7,463 nt of DNA from an uncultured Clostridium sp. (GTDB lineage: Bacteria > Bacillota_A > Clostridia > Lachnospirales > Lachnospiraceae), in the NCBI GenBank assembly GCA_947174825.1, contig CAMWKN010000065.1, positions 1 to 7,463 on the forward strand, in the 5' to 3' direction. Position numbers and translations under genes: made by a program. Numbering within the stretch: the stretch's first letter is position 1; the number at the start of each line of letters is the position of its first letter. The notes beneath the pieces are model-generated. The model did not search any database. It was not told the origin of the DNA and saw only the letters and a program-made list of their open reading frames with translations. Positions 1 to 4,460 of this stretch are shown here, piece after piece.

Positions 1-1
1 A

Positions 2-1198
2 TTTAAATATTACAATTTCACCCTATCTTCTTTAGATACTCTCCTTGCAAAATACCATTTACCAGTGATGCCGTTTCCTGCACTGAAACTATTAGAACCT
101 CTGGGAATCAGTTTCTTCACTTTTAAAATTATTAGTTATATCTGTGAAACTTACAAATACCCCCTACACACAAAATATAGCTTATTAGATTATGCAATAT
201 ACATTAGCTTTTTTCCAACCATCACCTCTGGTCCTATTGATGCACCAGAATCTTTTTTGCAACAGCTAAAAACCAAAAAAACCTTTCATCATCGTACATT
301 TCTGGAAGGTTGTCTCATTTCTTTATTTGGTTTTTTTGAAAAAATGGTGGTAGCTGATCGACTCAATCCATTGGTAAATCACATTTTTGGAAATTATTCT
401 GATTATACCGGGTTTCCTCTTTTTATAACAAGTATCCTATATTCTTTACAAATATATCTGGACTTTTCCGGTTATACATTAATCGTAACTGGTATAGCCA
501 GAACCATGAATATCCACTGTTCAAGTAACTTTGAACAACCATATTTTTCCACCAGTATACAGGAATTTTGGAGACGATGGCATATCAGCCTCTCAACCTG
601 GTTGAAAAATTATGTTTATATCCCTCTAGGCGGTAACCGAAAAGGTACCTTGCGCAAAAATGCCAATTTAATGACTACTTTTTTTGTCAGTGGTATCTGG
701 CATGGCGCTGGATGGAATTTTATCTTTTGGGGACTACTGCATGGATGTTACCAGGTAATTGGCGGACTGACAAATCCCATCCGTACCAAAATAAAAAAAA
801 TGCTTCATATTTATGGAACTAAAGTAGAACATTTTATACAGATTATCATCACATTTTTATTAGTTAACTTCGCCTGGGTTATTTTTTGGAGTAGCAAAAG
901 CCTGAGAACAGGGCTACATATTATTCGATCCATGTTTCCTATGAATCACATCCACTTTAACTGGTTATATGATGCCGGAATCAGTCACACGGAAATCAAC
1001 ATTTTACTGGGAGCCGGTATCATCATCTGGCTTATAGACTATCTACGATACCACCAAAGAAAACTATTGGATATTTATTTTGATTGTAATATTATCGTAC
1101 GTTATAGCATCCTATATTTTCTAATATTTTCCGTTTTAATCATGGGATACTACGGTACTGGCTTTGATTCTTCTGCATTTATTTATTTCCAATTTTAA
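2..1198 (+). CDS. MBOAT-family membrane O-acyltransferase (AlgI/PatA-like), 5' end cut by window edge
   Basis: The reading frame is open from base 2 with no stop, so the GTG at 65 is internal; the segment before it encodes a family-like stretch beginning FKYYNF. About 398 residues are visible; AlgI-type proteins usually have about 460-520, so the first membrane segments lie outside the window. The AlgI-like core is clear: LEPLGISFFTFKIISY early, WRRWHISLSTWLKNYVYIPL near bases 570-630, then SGIWHGAGWNFIFWGLLHG with the conserved histidines at 701-703 and 740-742. Many long hydrophobic segments are present. Members of this family move an acyl group, commonly acetyl, across the membrane onto an exported polysaccharide. 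The SGNH-like gene 19 bases downstream fits a two-gene O-acylation unit. The substrate cannot be told from sequence; teichoic-acid D-alanylation (DltB) is less likely because no dlt genes are visible. Confidence 0.93.
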   Translation, partial: FKYYNFTLSSLDTLLAKYHLPVMPFPALKLLEPLGISFFTFKIISYICETYKYPLHTKYSLLDYAIYISFFPTITSGPIDAPESFLQQLKTKKTFHHRTFLEGCLISLFGFFEKMVVADRLNPLVNHIFGNYSDYTGFPLFITSILYSLQIYLDFSGYTLIVTGIARTMNIHCSSNFEQPYFSTSIQEFWRRWHISLSTWLKNYVYIPLGGNRKGTLRKNANLMTTFFVSGIWHGAGWNFIFWGLLHGCYQVIGGLTNPIRTKIKKMLHIYGTKVEHFIQIIITFLLVNFAWVIFWSSKSLRTGLHIIRSMFPMNHIHFNWLYDAGISHTEINILLGAGIIIWLIDYLRYHQRKLLDIYFDCNIIVRYSILYFLIFSVLIMGYYGTGFDSSAFIYFQF

Positions 1199-1201
1199 CA
1201 A

Positions 1202-1207
1202 AGGAGG
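1202..1207 (+). promoter_or_regulatory. Shine-Dalgarno AGGAGG that decides the start of the SGNH-like gene
   Basis: AGGAGG sits between the acyltransferase stop (1196-1198) and two in-frame ATG codons. The ATG at 1209 is only 1 base from the motif, which is too close. The ATG at 1218 is 10 bases away, a little long but workable, and leads straight into a Lys-rich then hydrophobic N-terminus. The ATG at 1164 would lie inside the previous gene and has no ribosome site. Confidence 0.8.
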
Positions 1208-1217
1208 TATGCACAAA

Positions 1218-2306
1218 ATGAAAGAAAAAATAATCATAATTTGTAAATATATTATTTTTGTTTTAATTTTATCTATTTTATTTCAACGGGTTTCCCTCAC
1301 GCTACAGGTATATGGAACAAAATCAGAAGATCCAGACAGACGTGCCTGTCTCTTTTTCTCACTTCCGAATCATACGGTTGATGTTTTGTTCACTGGAACC
1401 TCACATATATACTGTTCCTATATTCCACAAAAAATATACGATGACACGGGTATCACCAGTGCTGTTCTGGCTACCTCTGCACAATCCTATCAAAATACCT
1501 ACTGGCTATTAAAAGAAGCTTTGCGTCATCAACAGCCGAAACTGGTTGTTCTGGATATCCACAGTATCACCTCCTCCGTTGACGAAACTGTGCAGAATTC
1601 CAGACTGCATTATACTTCTGGCATCTCAAGCCTACCAGATCTCTCTATCAACAAGGTCTTTGCTTACCGGGACATCACATCACAAAAAGTGGGTTGGTCA
1701 AAAAACATGACCATCTACGACGCTTATGGATTTCTGGAATATAAAAATGAATACGACCGAGGTATCTCTGATCCAATAACCATTGCCAATCTCATGATAA
1801 ATCCTATCAGTGAATACCAAACGTTTGGCTATTACCCCACTGATACCGTTTATCCATTAAATAATCTTAGCCCCTGCATTACCTCCGACAAACAGACAGA
1901 TTTAGAGCAAACGGATGATTTCCGACAATTGCTAAAAATTAAAGAATTACTACTGAAAAAAGATATTCCATTACTCCTTGTCCGGGCACCATATCATACC
2001 AATACAATAGACGACCACCAATTGTATTCCCAAGTTTTCCGATGGATCGATCATCAGAACATTCCTTTTATAGACTTCTTTGACTTGATTGACGAGACTG
2101 GAATTAATCTCAAGACAGATTTCCGAGATAAAGACCACCTAAATTATTTAGGTTCCAAAAAAATAACTCAATACATGGAAACTTATCTTCAAAAAAACTA
2201 CTCGCTCAAAAACCACAAGGGAGATACCAAATATGCTCTTTGGGAAAGAAAGGACTACGACTACACAGCTGTCGAAAACAGAATTCTAGAAAAACTCAAA
2301 AAATAA
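1218..2306 (+). CDS. Membrane-anchored SGNH-hydrolase-like protein, partner of the MBOAT acyltransferase
   Basis: The protein has 362 residues. Residues 2-24 form one hydrophobic segment after a positive start (MKEK), so it is probably a signal anchor with the rest outside the membrane. The motif GTSH at 60-63 matches the nucleophile block of SGNH/AlgJ/DltD-like proteins (G-x-S), with Ser62 as likely nucleophile. DKDHLNYLG near the C-terminus gives the D-x-x-H pair (Asp304, His307). Between them is an alpha/beta pattern with strands such as PKLVVLDIHS. In known AlgI/AlgJ and PatA/PatB-like systems, the MBOAT protein exports the acyl group and the SGNH-like partner places it on, or removes it from, the polysaccharide. 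The gene starts 19 bases after the acyltransferase, so co-transcription is very likely. No exact family name is claimed. Its last 11 bases overlap the convergent phosphatase gene. Confidence 0.85.
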   Translation: MKEKIIIICKYIIFVLILSILFQRVSLTLQVYGTKSEDPDRRACLFFSLPNHTVDVLFTGTSHIYCSYIPQKIYDDTGITSAVLATSAQSYQNTYWLLKEALRHQQPKLVVLDIHSITSSVDETVQNSRLHYTSGISSLPDLSINKVFAYRDITSQKVGWSKNMTIYDAYGFLEYKNEYDRGISDPITIANLMINPISEYQTFGYYPTDTVYPLNNLSPCITSDKQTDLEQTDDFRQLLKIKELLLKKDIPLLLVRAPYHTNTIDDHQLYSQVFRWIDHQNIPFIDFFDLIDETGINLKTDFRDKDHLNYLGSKKITQYMETYLQKNYSLKNHKGDTKYALWERKDYDYTAVENRILEKLKK

Positions 2307-2922
2307 CTGCTGATAGCTGCTGAGGATTCTCACAGACCACACAGCCACATTCTCGCAATTGCTTTCCATCATCATGTCCACAGGATAACAAAACGCAGGC
2401 AACTCCCATACTTTCCGCCACCTCATAATCGTGTACCGTATCCCCAATGAGTACACATTGTTCCGGTGCAATCTGTTTCTGCTGCAGATAGTCCAACGCC
2501 CGATCCACCTTGCTTCGGGCATAAATATCATCTGCCCCCAGAACAGCATCAAAATATTTCTGAAATCCCAATGTATCCAAAGAAGCTAAAATCGTCTTTC
2601 GCTGGGAAGAGGATAAAATAATCTGGTGTCTGCCCTGTTCCTGAAACTGCTGCAACAAATTCGGTATCGCACTATATGGTTTTGGATTCCCATCCTGATA
2701 TAATTGATGAAATTCATCCGCAATTTCTTCAAAAGGATATTTCTCTAGATCAAAAATCGGCCCATAAAAATGAATGATGGGCGTATCCATCAATTCCCGG
2801 TAACGCTGTATCGTAATTTCAGGATAATGCCGCTCCTGCAGCATCTGATTTACTGCATTTAACGCCACCCCTACATCATCTATGATGGTTCCATTCCAAT
2901 CCCAAAATATGTATTGATACAT
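2296..2922 (-). CDS. HAD-superfamily hydrolase, phosphoglycolate-phosphatase-like, with DWNGT motif
   Basis: The 208-residue protein has the HAD motifs in order: motif I FWDWNGT (nucleophile Asp8), a helical cap at about 15-85, motif II IILSSS (Ser104-106), motif III Lys138 in SKVD, and motif IV GDTVHD (Asp161, Asp165). The length is normal for small phosphoglycolate-phosphatase-like enzymes. It is expected to be a soluble, Mg-dependent phosphatase acting on small phosphorylated metabolites. The oddity is Asn10 where most HAD phosphatases carry the second Asp (DxD), which is usually the general acid/base; activity could be weak or different. The start at 2922 is supported by AGGAGG at 2931-2936, 8 bases away. 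It is separated by about 160 bases from the small toxin gene on the same strand and converges on the SGNH-like gene. The substrate is unknown. Confidence 0.9.
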   Translation of the reverse strand: MYQYIFWDWNGTIIDDVGVALNAVNQMLQERHYPEITIQRYRELMDTPIIHFYGPIFDLEKYPFEEIADEFHQLYQDGNPKPYSAIPNLLQQFQEQGRHQIILSSSQRKTILASLDTLGFQKYFDAVLGADDIYARSKVDRALDYLQQKQIAPEQCVLIGDTVHDYEVAESMGVACVLLSCGHDDGKQLRECGCVVCENPQQLSAVIF

Positions 2923-2964
2923 ATCTGTTTCCTCCTAGTAGAAAAGACTATCTCTTAAAAACAC

Positions 2965-2993
2965 TTGAAAACCGTAATGACATATGTTATTAT
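2965..2993 (+). promoter_or_regulatory. Sigma-A-type promoter for the antisense antitoxin RNA
   Basis: TTGAAA at 2965-2970 and TATTAT at 2988-2993 are separated by exactly 17 bases, a near-consensus housekeeping promoter. The predicted start is about 3000. No protein-coding gene follows; a terminator ends the transcript about 90 bases later, which is the layout of a small antisense RNA facing the toxin gene. Confidence 0.65.
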
Positions 2994-2997
2994 AGCA
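2989..2997 (-). promoter_or_regulatory. Candidate extended -10 promoter for the HAD gene
   Basis: On the - strand the sequence reads TGCTATAAT, a perfect -10 hexamer with the TGn extension. A -35 at the usual spacing is poor (TGGGCG). Transcription would begin near 2982, giving a leader of about 60 bases before the AGGAGG of the HAD gene. The box lies on top of the -10 of the antisense-RNA promoter on the other strand, so both promoters may compete. Confidence 0.45.
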
Positions 2998-2999
2998 GA

Positions 3000-3090
3000 A
3001 AGAGAAGCAATCGCCCACAAAGTGGTTGACCTCTGTGATAAGTTTTTAAGCCTACCTAGACCGCCAAGTACAAGGTAGGCTTATTTATTT
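3000..3090 (+). ncRNA. Predicted antisense RNA antitoxin of a type I toxin-antitoxin module
   Basis: The transcript would run from the promoter at 2965-2993 to the terminator at 3047-3083, about 90 nt. A first hairpin can form from CACAAAG (3016-3022) and CTCTGTG (3031-3037) with one mismatch; the second hairpin is the terminator. Its 3' end overlaps the last codons and stop of the 30-residue toxin on the opposite strand, and the rest is complementary to the toxin mRNA's 3' region. Known Fst/par, TxpA/RatA and BsrG/SR4 modules use an antisense RNA in this convergent position. The ends are inferred from sequence signals, not observed. Confidence 0.6.
3047..3090 (+). terminator. Intrinsic terminator of the antisense RNA, inside the toxin mRNA's 3' region
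   Basis: TAAGCCTACC (3047-3056) and GGTAGGCTTA (3074-3083) form a perfect 10-bp stem with a 17-base loop, followed on the + strand by TTTATTT. The same stem forms in the toxin mRNA, but there it is followed by AAAAACTT, so it is not a good terminator in that direction. There it more likely serves as a structured pairing target for the antisense RNA. Confidence 0.75.
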
Positions 3091-3177
3091 TCGCTTGTTC
3101 ATCCTATCTATATAGGCAAGCAGTGTGATTAAAAATGTCGCAAATAGGATTAAATCCTGAAATGAAAACATCTCCAT
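3085..3177 (-). CDS. Small holin-like/Fst-like membrane toxin, type I toxin-antitoxin
   Basis: This 30-codon ORF starts MEMFSFQDLILFATF, continues with a hydrophobic run to about residue 23, and ends DRMNKRK. A short acidic/polar head, a single membrane helix and a basic tail are the hallmark of the Firmicutes holin-like and Fst/TxpA-type toxins, which insert in the membrane. The start at 3177 is supported by GGAGG at 3186-3190, 8 bases away; an in-frame ATG at 3171 is further off. A good promoter lies upstream (3248-3276), and a convergent antisense RNA covers the 3' end. The stop TAA (3085-3087) lies inside the T-rich tail of the antisense terminator. Family membership (Hol_Tox-like) is judged by eye; toxicity is inferred. 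Confidence 0.72.
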   Translation of the reverse strand: MEMFSFQDLILFATFLITLLAYIDRMNKRK

Positions 3178-3185
3178 CTGCACCA

Positions 3186-3212
3186 CCTCCCCTCTTATGT
3201 AAAAATGGGAGG
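3186..3212 (-). promoter_or_regulatory. Leader stem-loop that may mask the toxin ribosome site
   Basis: In the toxin mRNA, CCTCCC (complement of 3207-3212) can pair with GGGAGG (complement of 3186-3191), which contains the Shine-Dalgarno, across a 15-base loop. The pairing is perfect over 6 G/C-rich pairs. Masked ribosome sites are a known trait of type I toxin mRNAs and would keep synthesis low until the RNA refolds or is processed. No folding was calculated. Confidence 0.5.
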
Positions 3213-3247
3213 CTACCACCCCGTAACACGATTACTTCCATCATAAT

Positions 3248-3276
3248 AATATATCATACTCCATACCCGATTGCAA
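3248..3276 (-). promoter_or_regulatory. Toxin promoter
   Basis: On the - strand TTGCAA (3271-3276) and TATATT (3248-3253) are 17 bases apart. The predicted start near 3241 gives a leader of about 64 bases before the toxin ATG at 3177. The promoter lies back-to-back with the sigma-28-like promoter at 3292-3318 that fires in the other direction. Confidence 0.6.
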
Positions 3277-3291
3277 TTCCGCACAAAGCAT

Positions 3292-3318
3292 TAAACTTTT
3301 TGAAATTTTTGACGATAT
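3292..3318 (+). promoter_or_regulatory. Sigma-28 (FliA/SigD)-type promoter candidate
   Basis: TAAA at 3292-3295, 15 bases, then GACGATAT at 3311-3318. The known flagellar sigma factor consensus is TAAA-N15-GCCGATAT/A, so the match is complete except for one base in the -10. Transcription would start around 3325 and enter the leader of the gene at 3517. A housekeeping reading (TTAAAC, 19 bases, TATAAG) is possible but poorer. If right, the downstream gene belongs to the motility regulon. Confidence 0.55.
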
Positions 3319-3365
3319 AAGAGTTAGAACATTTTGCGTGATATATTTATGTCATGGATGACGCA

Positions 3366-3400
3366 TTACTGCAGAAAGTACTGGTTTATTTCTGCAGTGA
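3366..3400 (+). promoter_or_regulatory. Leader hairpin upstream of the uncharacterised gene
   Basis: ACTGCAGAAA (3368-3377) and TTTCTGCAGT (3389-3398) form a perfect 10-bp stem with an 11-base loop, extendable by two pairs. No T-run follows, so it is not an intrinsic terminator. It lies within the predicted leader between the promoter at 3292-3318 and the strong ribosome site at 3411-3416. It may protect the RNA's 5' part or bind a regulator; the function is unknown. Confidence 0.5.
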
Positions 3401-3418
3401 TACTGTTAACAGGAGGTT

Positions 3419-3520
3419 ATGGGTGAATTTTATATTTCACTCTGCATGTCTGCACCAGCGTTGCGGCAAAGACATTGCAAAGTATGCAAAATGCAACGCA
3501 GAAAAGAGAGGTCATTATGA
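3419..3520 (+). CDS. Possible 33-residue leader peptide, translationally coupled to the next gene
   Basis: A clear AGGAGG at 3411-3416 is followed by ATG at 3419. The ORF starts MGEFYISLCM, carries HCKVCK in its middle and ends in a Lys/Arg-rich tail. Its stop TGA at 3518-3520 overlaps the next gene's ATG (3517) as ATGA, the classic coupling arrangement. The spacing to the ribosome site is only 2 bases, which is poor. A rival ORF begins with GTG at 3423 (spacing 6), encodes 35 residues and ends at 3530, also at the start of the next gene. Either could be a real micropeptide or a translated leader; neither matches a family I know. Confidence 0.25.
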   Translation: MGEFYISLCMSAPALRQRHCKVCKMQRRKERSL

Positions 3521-4293
3521 GTTTTATTAACGGATTAGGCACATATCAGAACATGGCACAGAACCAGGTCAGAAATCAGAAGACAGGAAGCAAGACAAAT
3601 AAAACAAATACGAAAAATAACCAGGCTAACAAAACGAAACAGGCTAACAAGGCTAATGTTGCAGACAATGTAAAGCTCAGCGATAAGGCAAAAGCACTGT
3701 TAGAAGAATTAAAAGCAAAATATGCAGATATGGATTTTATGGTAGCTGACTATAGTAGTGATGAGGAAGCACAGCAGTATTTATCACAGGGAAATAAAGC
3801 TTTTTCTGTATTAATTGATCCTGATGATTTAGAGGAGATGGCAAATAATGAAGAGGTAAAAACCAAAACCTTATCACTCCTGGACGATGCCAGACAAAAT
3901 CTGACAAGCCTGCAGAGCCAGTTAGAGGAAAATGGCGAAACCAGTGTCAAGAGCCTGGGCGTTACCATCAACACAGATGGTAAAGTATCCTACTTTGCTG
4001 AACTGGAGAAAATGAGCCAGAATCAGAAAGATCGGATCGAAAAAATCAAAGAAAACAAAGCGGAAGAAAAAGCGGCAGCTGACAAAAAAGCTGCTAAACA
4101 GCAACGAGAAGAATGGATCGATGCAGCGAAAGCGGATCGATTCCATACCAATTTGCCACAGATTGACAAACATACTACCGTTCAGGCAGAAAGCATAGAG
4201 GAATTACTGGATAAGATCCGCAATGTGAACTGGGATGAAATTCCGGAAGAAAAGACTGCTCCTATGGGACGTCGTTTTGACCTCAACATCTAA
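3517..4293 (+). CDS. Uncharacterised Lachnospiraceae-type protein (resembles DUF6033)
   Basis: The 258-residue protein has no signal peptide and no membrane segment. Order: a short N-terminus MSFINGLGTYQNM; an Asn/Lys/Thr/Gln-rich low-complexity stretch at about 15-48 with repeats of the type QANK; a conserved-looking block VKLSDKAKALLEELKAKYAD followed by MDFMVADYSSDEEAQQYL (about 52-89); SVLIDPDDLEEMA (97-109); an alpha/beta segment to about 165; a Lys/Glu/Ala-rich coiled-coil-like helix (about 165-200); and an acidic C-terminus. I recall similar proteins filed as DUF6033 in Lachnospiraceae, from memory only. The start at 3517 is chosen because GAGAGG lies 5 bases upstream; the in-frame TTG at 3475 has no ribosome site. 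A sigma-28-like promoter upstream suggests a link to motility, but no enzymatic motif is visible. A strong terminator follows. Confidence 0.85.
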   Translation: MSFINGLGTYQNMAQNQVRNQKTGSKTNKTNTKNNQANKTKQANKANVADNVKLSDKAKALLEELKAKYADMDFMVADYSSDEEAQQYLSQGNKAFSVLIDPDDLEEMANNEEVKTKTLSLLDDARQNLTSLQSQLEENGETSVKSLGVTINTDGKVSYFAELEKMSQNQKDRIEKIKENKAEEKAAADKKAAKQQREEWIDAAKADRFHTNLPQIDKHTTVQAESIEELLDKIRNVNWDEIPEEKTAPMGRRFDLNI

Positions 4294-4317
4294 AATGGCA
4301 AATTTAATAGTAAACTT

Positions 4318-4350
4318 AAAAACGGTGGTCTATCTATGACCACCGTTTTT
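4318..4350. terminator. Strong bidirectional intrinsic terminator
   Basis: AAAAACGGTGGTC (4318-4330) and GACCACCGTTTTT (4338-4350) form a perfect 13-bp stem with a 7-base loop. There are five T's on the + side and five A's on the left arm, so it works on both strands. It starts 25 bases after the stop of the uncharacterised gene and can also stop transcripts coming from the GH13 gene on the - strand. Confidence 0.92.
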
Positions 4351-4376
4351 ATGCTCTAATAATATAAATGCCATAT

Positions 4377-4399
4377 CAAGAATTGCTCCGCAATTCTTG
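4377..4399. repeat. Short perfect palindrome (10-bp stem, 3-base loop)
   Basis: CAAGAATTGC, then TCC, then GCAATTCTTG. It lies between the bidirectional terminator and a larger dyad one base further on. There is no T-run directly after it on either strand. It may be part of the 3' structure of the GH13 mRNA or part of a small palindromic element. Confidence 0.7.
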
Positions 4400-4400
4400 C

Positions 4401-4459
4401 AGAGTTGATTTAGTATCACTTCACATGGTATTGTCATGTGTTAGTGATACTTCAACTCT
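4401..4459. repeat. Long interrupted palindrome next to the GH13 stop codon
   Basis: Three nested arms pair in order: AGAGTTGA (4401-4408) with TCAACTCT (4452-4459), AGTATCACT (4412-4420) with AGTGATACT (4443-4451), and CACATG (4422-4427) with CATGTG (4435-4440). Small bulges lie between them and a 7-base loop at the tip. This gives 23 pairs in total. It ends one base before the GH13 stop codon (4461-4463). On the + strand it is followed by TTT, so it could be a second terminator; on the - strand it would be the first structure after the stop. Confidence 0.75.
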
Positions 4460-4460
4460 T

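Noticed and set aside
65..67. GTG at 65 as the real start of the acyltransferase
   Set aside because: The frame is open upstream to the window edge and encodes family-like residues (FKYYNF), and no ribosome site precedes the GTG.
3135..3320. 61-codon + strand reading frame over the toxin region
   Set aside because: It runs antisense to the toxin gene, its leader and its promoter, has no ribosome site, and its composition (Pro/Ile/His-rich) looks like a shadow frame.
3366..3400. Hairpin at 3368-3398 as an intrinsic terminator
   Set aside because: No T-run follows on either strand, and it lies in the predicted leader, upstream of a strong ribosome site.
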